The position numbers and the translations under genes are program-made. DNA of 64,000 bases from Botryotinia globosa (lineage: Eukaryota > Ascomycota > Leotiomycetes > Helotiales > Sclerotiniaceae). Below the pieces are notes generated by a model, which ran no database searches, was not told where the DNA came from, and was given only the letters and a program-made list of their open reading frames with translations. How positions within the stretch are numbered: position 1 is the stretch's first letter; each line of letters starts with the position of its first letter. Positions 11,199-21,978 of the stretch are shown one piece after another. The DNA lies in contig RCSZ01000014.1 in NCBI GenBank assembly GCA_014898425.1, forward strand, positions 434,001 to 498,000. Direction: 5' to 3'.

Positions 11199-12722
11199 AT
11201 GTCTACACCAACAAAAAAAACAGAGAGCCCTGTAAGCTAATACATGATACATTCCTTGATTCCACAACTTTATGCGTTATTCCGACATAGATTATGAAAT
11301 AGTTAATTCCTAACTCACTTACCTTTTCTCAGAGTAGAAGCCCTCCTCCAGAATCTCCAACCACTGTAGCGCCATTCGATATGGACGACGATGATGCACA
11401 AGAAGGTACTACTAGCGGAGATGTACCAGCATCGAACAATAAGACCGCAGATGAGCTACCCCCGCAAAAGCCTCCGCGCCCCTTAAGCCCACAACAACAA
11501 GCAGAGCATACTCTGAAAGAAGCTTTCCCAAGCATTGATGTAGCAGTAGTCAAGGCAGTTTTAATTGCTAGCGGAGGTCGTGTTGAGCCTGCTTTCAATG
11601 CGCTTCTAGGTCAGCTTGTATTCCTGTCGCATCATATCACATTTCTAATATTCAATATCCATAGGCATGTCAGATCCAGATGCTGCGATTGAAGTTCCAC
11701 CTCCACAACCCCCTCGTCCCCAGGCGCAACGAGTCGGTTCTACTCCAAAATCACAACTTGAATCAGATGAACAATACGCACGTCAGCTTGCAGAACATTA
11801 CGAGGGATCATCATCATATGGCCCACATGGAGCTCGAGGCGGTTCCAGGGGTACATTTCCTCAAGGTCGCAAACAGACTGGCTTGAAGCCAAATGAAATG
11901 TACGGTGAGGAGGATGAACATAGCTTTTTCGATGATGATCTCCCAATTATCAAAGAGAATCTTAGAAAGGGGTTTCTTGAGACACAGAGTACAGTCAACG
12001 GTTGGATTACTAATTTGAAGAAGAAGCTTGATGGAGATGACACAGAAGAGAGACCTTCCAATCAGGGCTACAATTCCAATCAACACACACAGTATCGCTC
12101 CCGGAGAAGCGGGGAAGGCAGACAGAGTGGGGATTATAATCGATATGATGCAGATCCTCAGGTTCTCGGTGACGATTTCGCTGGAATTCAGCTCAATGAG
12201 GATGGCAGTAGACATGAAGGTAATGCTTCTCGCGCAAGCCAACCTTCAAATGCTTACCATCAACCCTCCCCTGCAGCCCGCCGATCTACACGCCCACTTG
12301 CAAATCCCGATCTTTTCAAACCTACCCCTAGTGCTCCAAAAGCTGAAGGTCGGAAGGTATCATTCCAAACTGCTACGGTGGAGGATGATCTGTACCGCAC
12401 GTCACCCAAACTCGGCGGAAAAGAAAATGCTCCCTCAGCCAAACAGAGCAAATGGCAACCATTGAATGCAATGGAGCCCAGCCCCGTCGGCGACGCTGAT
12501 AACGACCATGATCCATTCAGCCTTGGAGACAGTGAAGACGAAAAGGAGTCTAAAGATCGAGTTGGTGGTAAAGAAGTTCGCATGGATGATGCGGAGAGGC
12601 TCAAGAAAGCAGCAGCTGAAGCGATGTCCGAAAATATTGTTGAGCCTGCAAAGAAACCCGAACCAGCCGAAACATCAGGTACGAAGGATAAATTGGCAGC
12701 GGAGCTGGCTAGCAAGCCTTGA
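11199..12722 (+). CDS. cue5: CUE-domain ubiquitin-binding autophagy adaptor, CUE5-like
   Basis: Yeast Cue5 binds ubiquitinated proteins through a CUE domain and Atg8 through a short motif, and carries aggregates and proteasomes into autophagy. Three exons (11199-11231, 11333-11609, 11665-12722) give 455 aa. The first exon encodes only 11 residues. A proline-rich PPQKPPRP segment precedes the CUE domain at about residues 60-104, which shows the family's FPS near helix 1 (EAFPSIDVAVVKAVL) and the Leu-Leu near the end (NALLG). A second PPQPPRP follows directly. The rest is disordered and polar. At about residue 367 is WQPL in the context SKWQPLNAM; the same tetrapeptide is the Atg8-interacting motif described for yeast Cue5. 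Length and order match that family. The start is the only ATG that joins in frame to the CUE exon. Confidence 0.85.
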
Positions 12723-13274
12723 GTGTTGAAGAATCAATTATCCTAATCTCGGAACTTTCTCAGAGGGAGGTTGGATAATCTTGTTCGTACTTTCCATGAT
12801 ATCCAAATTGATTTTGTTGCAAACTTGAAATAGCATCTACCATGTCTCTCACCAAAGTCAATGTACGCGAGATTACCTATGCCGCTCGAGTATTGCATTG
12901 AGGTCTAACTTTATAAACTCCGCTACTCGTACCTACCTCGGTGCTTAAGAGTATTCTACAACGGCCATTGTCACTTGGTTAAGGAACACGGCAACAATAT
13001 CTAGACGGGCCAACTCAATAATAATTACAAATTTTGACACCAAACGTTTCTACATTATTACCTAAAAATTGCCCACCTGCTATGTTTATACGAGATTAAG
13101 TGATGACAATGGTCGACATATCCCAGTGACATTCTACTTGGACAGTAATGACTTGTTAACTTGTAATAAGTTGTCTCATCTTGCAATTCAACATTTGAGA
13201 GTCGAGTCTCGACGTCCCCTCACCCCACCCCACCTTTCAACAACGGCTCAGCATTCTTGAGCCTTGCATTTTAG

Positions 13275-13282
13275 CACGTGGG
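13275..13282 (+). promoter_or_regulatory. CACGTGGG, candidate NUC-1/Pho4-type box
   Basis: CACGTG followed by GG is the high-affinity site of yeast Pho4; Neurospora NUC-1 belongs to the same bHLH family. It lies 1.1 kb upstream of the NUC-2 start. CACGTG also occurs elsewhere in this window, within genes, so the box alone is weak evidence. Confidence 0.3.
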
Positions 13283-13452
13283 GTAATGATTTGCTGGGAA
13301 TAGGTCACGAATGGCTGTGAAAGGTAGAGAGTCCGATTGGTACCTGCCGATACTTTCCTGTAGCTACCCCGTTCTCTGGAGTCGCAGCGAGTCAAGGACG
13401 TAGAGATGCAGTCTGCAGACGATGGATGGACGATAAGCAGCGACAACAAGTC

Positions 13453-13497
13453 AATCAGGGAATCAGGGAATCAGGGCATCAGTGAATCAGTGAATCA
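13453..13497. repeat. AATCAGGG / AATCAGTG short tandem repeat
   Basis: Five to six 8-bp units (AATCAGGG, one CATCAGTG, then AATCAGTG and AATCA) in spacer DNA. Confidence 0.75.
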
Positions 13498-13650
13498 ACT
13501 TGGCTTGGTTAGAAAGTGCCAACTGTTAAGGTTTCCGATCAAAGCCTTTATAAATTGAAATCGTGTTAGATTATTGATAGTTTGATATCCAATTCCAAGA
13601 TCAGAGAACTGTTGATACTAATAAACATCTAGGTTCTTAGCTATTACTAT

Positions 13651-13748
13651 CTACCATCTACCATCTACCATCTACCATCTACCATCTACCATCTACCATC
13701 CACCATCCACCATCTACCATCTACCATCTACCATCCACCATCTACCAG
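13651..13748. repeat. Heptanucleotide minisatellite (CTACCAT / CCACCAT)
   Basis: About 14 tandem 7-bp units, mostly CTACCAT with three CCACCAT variants. It lies about 660 bp upstream of the NUC-2 start. Seven is not a multiple of three, and nothing around it is coding. Confidence 0.9.
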
Positions 13749-14153
13749 ATAAAAAACAAAAAGCATCCTTAAACATTTACTGTGGGTGTTGTTGGTTACT
13801 ACTGCCCCTCACTAGTCCTTTTTTGGCCAAACCCTTCTCTGTTCGAGTGCTCTAAAGGGAGATCCGAGAAAAAAAAATAAAGTTGATCATTAAATACTGG
13901 ACATCCCCAACCTGCATCAATTTTCGATTCGATATACAGAGTTCTCATTGAATCTCGAGCATTGTTTTCATGATATTAACTTTGCAGACTCACATCGCAG
14001 CACTTGAAGACTTTCTTGCACGACTTATTATTACTTTGTTTCTTCACCACCCACTAGGATCTTTCCCCCTTCTGATCCAGCCAACTTCTACTTTCATATC
14101 AGGGTAGCAAGCAATACTACGGTACGGCCATCACCACAGCTCTCTTGCAGGCC

Positions 14154-14159
14154 CACGTG
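14154..14159 (+). promoter_or_regulatory. CACGTG box upstream of NUC-2
   Basis: A palindromic CACGTG about 250 bp upstream of the NUC-2 start codon, within the likely promoter. Yeast PHO81 is itself induced through Pho4, so phosphate control of this gene through the box is plausible; that is inference. Confidence 0.35.
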
Positions 14160-14405
14160 TGTCACATTCAAAACGTTTGGGTTTGATCATCTCCACATCT
14201 ACTACCTTACAAACACCACACATACTCAACGTCATTTCTTGTTGGCTTATGAATGTAGCATTTCGCATGAGATATAGTCATGATTTGCATGTGATCTGAT
14301 CGACCTCCCGCCACCTACAAGCCTTGACCTGGAAAGACCTTACTTCTTCTACCAGTCAGTTCTGTTTTCGTTGCTTTGGGGCTTTAAGACTGCAAGCAGT
14401 CTATC

Positions 14406-17400
14406 ATGTACGTCTCACCCCAGATTCAAGCTGTTCCACCTTCTCTTGAAGACATAACCACTAAACTCTCCCTGCATAGGAAGTTTGGGAAGCAAATCCA
14501 AAAGAGGCAGCTCGAAGTGCCCGAGTATGCAGCTAGTTTCGTCAACTATAAAGCTTTGAAGAAGGTTCGTCTCAAATATTTCTTAATCTGAAGCGCAACA
14601 AGTAATAAGCTTCAAGATTCCGGCACTTGCGGTAGTTTGATAAAGGAGTTCTTACCATTGACTAACACCACGATAGCTCATCAAGAAACTCTCTGCTACT
14701 CCCATAATTCTTGCGCAAAATGAACTCCACCGTTCGGCACCGGTCCTTGATTCCCAGGCCGCGCTGCAAGCAAACAAGGCTACCTTCTTCTTTCAACTGG
14801 TACGTTAACCTCCTTTCTGTAGACACAAGCTGTGCTGAATATTCAACAGGAGCGAGAACTAGAGAAAGTCAATGCCTTTTACCTCCAGAAGGAAGCTGAG
14901 GTATGTCATTCATCGAAAATGGGTCAAAAAACCATTTGCTTATTGAGAACAGCTTAAAATTCGGCTGAAGACTTTACTGGACAAGAAGAAGGTTCTTCAG
15001 TCCCGCAGTCAAAATACTTCAAGAAGATCTGCCAAATTTACCACGTTGGAAGAAGGGTTCCAACAATTTGGTAATGATTTGAATAAGCTTCAACAATTCG
15101 TCGAGATTAATGGCATGGCATTTTCTAAAATCTTGAAAAAATGGGACAAAACTTCCAAATCAAAGACGAAGGAGCTCTATCTTTCGAGAGCTGTTGAGGT
15201 ACAACCGTTTTTTGATGCAACTGCTATCAGCGAACTGTCTGACCAGGCCACTACAAGCTTACAAGAACTTGGAGCTTGGTCCGAAGGCGATCATGTTAAC
15301 TTTGAAAGGAGTCAAGAGCATATTGTTAGTAGTCAACATTTATTGGGCACTGACGAAGGCGATGCCGATACCTTATTATTGGAAGCTGTCATTTCCGGAA
15401 ATCTTGATTCTTTGAAAGATCTCCTTCAACGTATGAATTCCGCAGCAGGCCCCAACGGTACTAGGGATCTGGCACTGATGGAAAGAATTACTCGAACATT
15501 CCTTGCAGCGATTAATGAAGGCCCCCAGCAATCATTACAATTGCTTTTGGATACTGACTTGGTCGATGTACAGTCTGAAGATGATATAAATGAGCGCAAT
15601 TGCCTCCATCAAGCTACGATTTACGGAAACTGTTTCGTGTTGACCTTTGGACTTTCTAAGGGAGTGACTATTAGCCGAACTGACGTATATGGGCGAGTAC
15701 CATTGCATTATGCGTGTATGCATGGTCGACTTGATATGATGGAGCAGCTGCTGAATGGTATGTCGGTCCCTGAAATGCTGCCTCATTTTCAAATACTGAT
15801 GACCTTAATACTACAGCGGATCATTCTACCATTGATCTAATAGATCATGACAATTTCACGCCTCTTATACATGCAATCATCCATGGCCATATTGAATGTG
15901 CCGAGAGGTTGCTTGCACGATCTGCCAGAATTGACCCGGTATCTGAGGCAGATCATGTGCCTTTGAACCTGGCTTGCGAAAATGGCTCCATCGCAATCGT
16001 CGAACTTCTGCTTAAACACGGCGCCAAAATTCTTCCAGATGCTGAAGGTCTGTATCCCCAGCATCTTGTTGCACGATCTGGTCAGACACCGCAATTGCTT
16101 CTTTTATTGAAGAGCTATGGTGCGGATCTCAATCAAATCGACAAACTTTACTCATGGACACCACTCTTTCACGCAGCTAGTGAAGGAAATGTACCATGTA
16201 TGCAAACATTACTGGATGTTGGAGTCGAGACTCATGTTCGTGACGAAAAAGATCTTTCCGCCATGTATTATGCGGCATGGGAAGGGTATCTCGAATGTAT
16301 GAGGCTCTTGTCCTTGATTCCGCAGCCACCTACTGGTGGGAAGGCCATCGCAGTACCAATCATTGGATCTACAATGGGAAGCAGTGCTCCTATGCCAATG
16401 AGCATTGATGCTGATGGTATCCCTGACTTGGAATTGCCACCTCCTATCATTCCATTACGACGATACGGTCATAATTTCCTCGACACGAAAACCTTCATAC
16501 AAATCAGCTTTGCGGAAGAGAATGGAGAGCAACCGATGATCTTTTTCCATGGCAGCAAATATCCTGCAGCACGTCTCACTATTTCCTCCAAACTCTCAGA
16601 CTTGATACCCAAAAACATTTTACTCCCATTCCAGGAGGATACCCGACTTGTTTCATTTCAAATTGATAATTTAGATTCTTTCGCCATCGATTTCGATGTT
16701 TTCCCCACATACGGTGCTAAAGTCATTGCAAAGACAGTCGCATTACCTAGCACATTCCGAGCATTAGAAAGCAGTTCCGGCCGTTGTTGCTTGCCACTAT
16801 TCGATCCACGCTTAAGGGCCATTGGACAGATTACTTTCAATTTCCAAGTAATCAAACCATTCCAAGGAAAGCCACTGGAAATCACCGATTTCGAAACGTA
16901 CTGGAAAGCTACGAGCCAATTCGATTCTAGGCCAAGTGCTTTCATCACCGGATCTAGTTTATCTGGAGATTATATACAGCTTTTCGTTCAGCATACTTGT
17001 GATGGGGTCCCAGTTCTTTGGCCACGCTGGAACATTACCTATAACGACATCGAATTTCCAGTCTGTCGCCTGACCTATGCGCAATTTTTAAGTGCAGGAT
17101 CAGCCCAAAGAAATTCAACTAGGGACTTATCTGCTTTACCTGGAATGCCTTTAGCTAACATTACCGAAATCCATGATATACTTGCAGCATCGACTGTATC
17201 GCTGGAAGATGCGCTTTCTCTACTCCCAAAAGGTATGCATGTTAACCTACAAATCTTATATCCAATCATGGAAGAAGAGAAAGTCATGCAGCTTAGCCCG
17301 ACGGTAAACATCAATGCATTTGGTGACGCCATTCTCAGAGTGGTTTTTGACCACGCAAGAACTCTCCGAGAACAATCCCCAGATGCAATGAGATCGATTG

Positions 17401-17903
17401 TTTTTAGCTCATACAACCATACTGTCTGCACGACTCTGAATTGGAAACAACCTAATTACCCGGTATTCTTATGCAATGATCTGGGCCGTGAAGGGGAACC
17501 AGGTCAACAACTAGGAGTAGAAATAAGTGGAAGGAGAACTACTTCTATCAAGGAATCGGTTAGAGTTGCAAAGAACAATAATTTCATGGGCTTGATTTGC
17601 TGTTCCAGACTTTTGGTATGTCTTTTCTCTTGGAGAAATCCGCCTCACCTACAAAATCCCATCTCGTGTTTCTTCGCTTTTACTTGCACGATGAATGATT
17701 AATTAACACAAAATTAGGATATGGTACCAGCATTGATCGAAGCAATAAAATCACAAGGACTTGTTTTGGTGATGGATAAATCCGCAGAACCGGTCGATGA
17801 AAAGAAATTGTTCAGTGATCCGTTCCCACGTTTGCCAGATGGGGTTGATGGGGTCCTGAAAGCAAACGGTGTGTTGAGATTTAATGAAAGCATTGATATG
17901 TAG
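14406..17903 (+). CDS. nuc-2: NUC-2/PHO81-type phosphate sensor: SPX, ankyrin repeats, degenerate GDPD
   Basis: In Neurospora and yeast this protein inhibits the PHO80-PHO85 type cyclin-kinase when phosphate is scarce. Seven exons (14406-14407, 14480-14564, 14677-14799, 14850-14900, 14953-15757, 15817-17615, 17718-17903) give 1016 aa. Exon 1 supplies only the AT of the start codon and exon 2 the G, so the protein begins MKFGKQIQKRQLEV, the standard SPX start. SPX spans about 1-200 and includes KILKKWDK, part of the inositol-pyrophosphate-binding surface. Ankyrin repeats follow (GRVPLHYACMHGRLDMMEQLL, PLNLACENGSIAIVELLL, TPLFHAASEGNVPCMQTLL). The C-terminal third corresponds to the GDPD-like domain but lacks the His-Arg-Gly and His-Asp catalytic pairs, as expected for a regulatory member. 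If the first intron is retained, the frame stays open and adds 24 residues before the SPX domain. Confidence 0.92.
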
Positions 17904-18908
17904 GTGGCTGGGCAACGTAGCTTAGATGATGGGATTACTGGAGATCATGAGCGGGGGTAAGTTAGCTTTGATGGGAAGAATTGAATTGCAAAAATCGAAA
18001 GAAGAAAAAAAAACTAGAATGTTGAGTCCTAGTACTTCGTGGCAGCACTCGATTTCGTAAATGCTTGTAGATATATAGAAGAGTAGTTATGGCTACGTAT
18101 TCTAGGTACACGCGATGTCTGTAGATAATCATTCTCTCATTCTCTCATTCTCTCATAATCCACAAAACCAACTGTATTTATTATCTTTCCCTCATCCATC
18201 TTCTCATCCGGACTTTTCTTCTCGCCTAAATAGCCCCTGTTAACCCTCCATTCATCTAGACCCAATCTGTACTGTCCCATCCACGCTCCCTTCCCTCCCA
18301 AATTTCTCTCACCATAACACTTTCAGCAGAGAATCCTCTGAGAAAGACTCTAGAATCCGTATACTAAGCAAATCACTCGCTGTTCGCTTCCAAAACTAGG
18401 GATTACCCGAACTTCTCCTTTCCTTCTCGCTAGCAACTCGAGCGGCTCAGCTCTGTAAGTGAGAGGCAGTGGTGCGCTTTATTCCCAGCGTTCTTCTGAT
18501 ATGAAATCTTGCATGAAAAATGAATAAGCATTTTGTTCAAGAGGTAGATATATGTATCATGAGGTTTTGCGATGCGGAAATGTGGTATATGATGTTTGTA
18601 GCTTCATCTTGCGCTTCTCTTTGATCCACTGGAGTTTTGGCCTTGAGCTTGTAATTTATATGTTCGTGAGCTCGCCATCTGCAACAAGGAATGAGATGAT
18701 GCTATTGGGTGGAATGAATTGATGGACAATACGAGGCATTCAATTCTTGATACTGAAATCGATAATCTTTTGAGGAGATTGTCGCTGTACAGCTTGACAT
18801 ATCAAGCCAAATTCAGGGAGGCAGGGGGCAACAACAGCATCAAAATTTAAAGAGGAAAAAGGATAGAATATAAGTATTGAGAACAAAATCGGAGGTATGT
18901 AACACTCT
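17904..18908. other. Convergent 3' flanks, no gene
   Basis: The stretch lies between the 3' ends of NUC-2 and the membrane-protein gene. A CATTCTCT repeat occurs at about 18131-18155. An open frame near 18740-18928 on the minus strand is a read through the 3' flank and has no recognisable product. Confidence 0.4.
18131..18155. repeat. CATTCTCT octamer, three copies
   Basis: Three tandem copies of an ATTCTCTC-type octamer in the 3' flank of NUC-2. Confidence 0.75.
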
Positions 18909-19616
18909 TCAGGCTCCTTTGTATCCATACCTCAAACTCCCCAGCTCTTCTTCGGGGTTTACGCCCCCCATTACGGTTTTCGCTAAGAGTACCACAGCGT
19001 AAATCCCCAGTGGTAACCATTCGAACCCAGTCCACCATATATTGGTTTCTGCTTCGGACATTCTGGATCTGGATTGGTGTTTAGACTTGATCATCGTTCC
19101 AAGAATCCCTAGTATGAGACTGAGAACGAGATTGAGGATCGGGAGGTAGGTTTGGAGTGGCCCATCGTCTACGTTATTTGCTACCAGCACTCCTATCTTT
19201 GATCGAGGGGAATCTTTAGATGGCTGGTTGATGTTATCGAGGAAAGAAATCGATGTTTTCTCCGGAGGTAAAGAGTAAATGAGGAAAGCGGTAGATAGGA
19301 GCGAGGTAATGGAGAGTATGCTGAGAAGAGAGGTAGTTGGAGTGAAGAGGGTAAGGAGGTAGGGGATAATGCTTATTAAAGGGAGACAGAGAAGGAATCG
19401 CGTGTAGATGGTATTGTATTTTGTATGAAGGGTCGCAAGATGTTGAATTAGGTTGTCTTGTTCTAGAGGGTGAAATGGTTAGTTTTAATATTTTAAAAGA
19501 CGAATCGCGAGGTCAAGCATACCTTCTTCATCAAGAGCTTCGGGTAACGAGTCATCGGAGTCGTTATCTGTGGGATATCGAAATGTCTTGCGTAGACGCG
19601 AAGTAGTTTGCTCCAT
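18909..19616 (-). CDS. Four-helix membrane protein of unknown function
   Basis: I do not recognise a named family. Two exons (19616-19523 and 19462-18909), joined over a GTATGC...TAG intron of 60 bp, give 215 aa. The N-terminal 50 residues are cytosolic-looking, with an acidic stretch (DNDSDDSLPEALDEE) followed by a predicted helix (LIQHLATLHTKYNTIYTRF). Four hydrophobic segments lie at about 54-71, 75-94, 133-155 and 180-198, which suggests two hairpins separated by a polar loop. The C-terminus is short, with an EEELGSLRYGYKG tail. The start is the ATG of MEQTTSRLRK, since the frame upstream lacks supporting features. It shares a 210-bp divergent promoter with COA1, so a mitochondrial or ER role is possible but not shown. 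There is no cleavable signal peptide. Confidence 0.75.
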
Positions 19617-19826
19617 CTTTGCAACAGGTTCAAATGCAAATTTGTTGTAGAAGATCTTGATCAGTATCAAATAAACTGTCGAGATAAAAGATGAAGCTGG
19701 AGCTGGAGCCTTGCACATGCATAGCTCTCAGCCTCGCATTTGCGCCACACTAAACTTTTTAGCGCGGGTCAGTTCGAATCGCACGATTAATTCAAAGCTC
19801 CCCTCCTTTGCGAACAATTGTTGTTA

Positions 19827-20542
19827 ATGTCAATGCCATACATCGTACACAAAATGTTACCACGATTAATACGAAGCTCGAGGGTTTTGCCTAGGTTGAG
19901 AGTAAGCAACATAAACAATGCGAGAAATCTTGTCCAAAGGAGAACGTTAGTTGCAGCGCCAAAAGTTGGAGATGGTCCATTGATGGAGAGGAGAGGGGAT
20001 CGAGAATTACCTGGTACCTTCGCACGAACGGAGTAATGTCCATAGAATACTGACAGAAAATCTCAGACATTCCTGAAAATGGCATGAAATGGGTCCGATC
20101 TATTCCCATATTCCTCGTTGTCCTAATCTCCAGTACTCTCGCCATTTTCAACTACCAAAAGTCCTCATCCTCCGTCGTATCATCCACTCTCTACGCCCTC
20201 CGCACATCACCCAAAGCACGTGAGTTCCTTGGCGACGAGATTTATTTTGCGCATAAGATGCCGTGGATCTGGGGAGAAATGAATCAATTGCATGGCAGGA
20301 TTGATATTCAATTTGAGGTCAAGGGAACGAAGAGAAGTGGAACAATGAAGTTTACAAGTCATAGAGCTACACGACAGGGCATGTTTGAGACTACAGAGTG
20401 GAGCTTGGAGGGCGGGGAGGGGGATGAAAAGGTTAAGATTGATCTTTTGGATGGGGCGGATCCGTTTAAGGGGATTCAGGATGTGGAGGAGAGGTCAGCG
20501 GAGCCAGGCAGAGGAAGTTATGCGCCTACTTTATCAGGGTAG
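19827..20542 (+). CDS. coa1: Cytochrome c oxidase assembly factor 1 (COA1)
   Basis: Coa1 is a single-pass protein of the mitochondrial inner membrane that acts with Shy1/Mss51 in Cox1 maturation. Two exons (19827-20013 and 20067-20542) give 220 aa; the 53-bp intron runs GTACCT...CTCAG. Residues 1-45 form a typical presequence rich in Arg, Ser and hydrophobics, followed by RRTLVAAPKVGDGPLMERR, a conserved stretch after cleavage. DIPENGMKWVRSIPIF leads into one membrane segment at about 70-88. The soluble part shows LGDEIYFAHKMPWIWGEM, GRIDIQFEVKG and TMKFTSHR, which fits the Tim21/Coa1-like fold. The start could instead be the ATG at 19833 or 19854. The C-terminus (after about 190) is low complexity. 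Its neighbours include mitochondrial uL3, tail to tail. Confidence 0.85.
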
Positions 20543-20839
20543 AGGTTGGGTTGTGGTTTGAGTAAAATTGAGAGATGAAGGGAGTTTGAGAGAGTATAGG
20601 AATCTCGCAAATTGAGGGGAAAGAACTTCGGTTGGCTCGCTCCAGTTATGAAGATGGCGATGACAGACTATTAGTCATGCGCCGTGCGCATGTAGAAGCA
20701 CATTTGGATGTGTCAAGACGATGAGGATAGACTTAACAGTTGCAGGAAAAGGGCATTGGGTTGGCGTTATAGGTTCAGGTCTGAAACGCCCGTATATGCC
20801 ATGTATTCATACAAATATTACAATGTAAAAACATTCAAC

Positions 20840-21778
20840 TCATGCCGCAGTGGCAGCTGTTTTCGCTGGCTCCTTCACTTCTTCCAACAAGGCGGGTATC
20901 GATGCTACCTTTGGCCATGGCTTCTTGATGGCATCTTGAATCTTCACCACACATCCATCTGGGCCCGCAATACATCCATTCAATAGGACCAAACCTTTCT
21001 CAGCATCCACCTTCAACACCTTCACGTTCTGAATCGTAACCTGATGGTTTCCCATTCGCCCCGCCATCCTCTTTCCTGGATGGACTCTTGAACCACTTCC
21101 CTGACTTGCACCTGCACTACCCATCGTCCTGTGATTCTTAGAGTTACCGTGACTAGCCGGTTGACCACTCCATCCCCATTTCTTCATTCCTCCTGCAAAT
21201 CCCATTCCCCTACTATTCGCCCTCGCATCCACAAACTGTCCCTCTATGAACCATTCTGCTCCAATGCTCCTACCAACATCTAGTAATCCACTCTCATTCT
21301 TCACACGAAACTCGGCCATATGCCTCTTAGGCGCAACCTGATTCTTTTCATAATGTCCCAATTCGGGCCTCGTAACATTGCTAGGGTGTTTCCAGCCAGC
21401 GCCAACTTGTACCGCATAATAGCCGTTCTTCTCTCGGGTTTTGTGAGCAACGACTTGCACGCGATCGAGTTGCACAACGGTGCAGGGTGTGCGAACGCCG
21501 GTTTCAGGGTCGTAGAGGGCGGTCATGCCTTTTTTGATACCGAGGGCACCCGTGCGTAATGGGAGAGTAGAGTCTTTGCGGGCGAGAGCAGCGGTTGAGG
21601 AAGCGGAGAGGATGGGCAGTCCAGCAGTTTGCTGGTTAAAGCGTTCGGGGTGGGAGCGAGGAGGGGCGGTTGTCCAGCCATATTTTACACCACGTTTGGT
21701 TATGAGAGGGAGGAGAGATTCGGGGAGGAGAAAGGAGGGCGGAATTTGCGCCCAGCTGGTGGGGAGTTTGGGTGCCAT
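20840..21778 (-). CDS. mrpl9: Mitochondrial ribosomal protein uL3m (MRPL9 type)
   Basis: This is a structural protein of the large mitoribosomal subunit. A single exon encodes 312 aa, with an N-terminal extension of about 75 residues for import (GVKYGWTTAPPRSHPERFN region) before the core. The core begins GALGIKKGMTALYDPETG, the start of the L3 barrel. Further L3 signatures are VQVGAGWKHP and, most telling, the loop near the peptidyl-transferase centre with GFAGGMKKWGWSG, ASHGNSKNHRTMGSAG, GSRVHPGKRMAGRMG and the C-terminal strand VTIQNVKVLKVD. The family length is about 270-320 aa, so it is complete. The C-terminus ends in an Ala-rich tail. It has a divergent 200-bp promoter with the CCDC25 homologue. 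Confidence 0.95.
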   Translation of the reverse strand: MAPKLPTSWAQIPPSFLLPESLLPLITKRGVKYGWTTAPPRSHPERFNQQTAGLPILSASSTAALARKDSTLPLRTGALGIKKGMTALYDPETGVRTPCTVVQLDRVQVVAHKTREKNGYYAVQVGAGWKHPSNVTRPELGHYEKNQVAPKRHMAEFRVKNESGLLDVGRSIGAEWFIEGQFVDARANSRGMGFAGGMKKWGWSGQPASHGNSKNHRTMGSAGASQGSGSRVHPGKRMAGRMGNHQVTIQNVKVLKVDAEKGLVLLNGCIAGPDGCVVKIQDAIKKPWPKVASIPALLEEVKEPAKTAATAA

Positions 21779-21978
21779 GTTGTTTGGATTGCGGTGGAAG
21801 CTTACTTGGAGATTTGGTTATGGATGGGGAGGGGAGAAAATCTTTATACGGAGACCGAAACGAGTCGGGAGTGCGGTCAATATCAGAATTCAAACACCGA
21901 TAACTTCAACCTTGACATTAACTACCTAGTCCCTAGTTTAATATCACAAATTTATGGAAAGATTTACAATATAACAAA

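Larger units (their letters stand above)
12723..14405. other. Spacer and promoter region of the NUC-2 gene
   Basis: No coding region is recognised. It contains an AATCAGGG-type repeat, a heptamer minisatellite, and two CACGTG boxes, all listed separately. The last 300 bp are pyrimidine-rich, which is typical of a fungal leader. Confidence 0.5.

Noticed and set aside
13651..13748. Regular repeat array considered as a CRISPR-like locus
   Set aside because: Units are 7 bp with no unique spacers, and the genome is eukaryotic.
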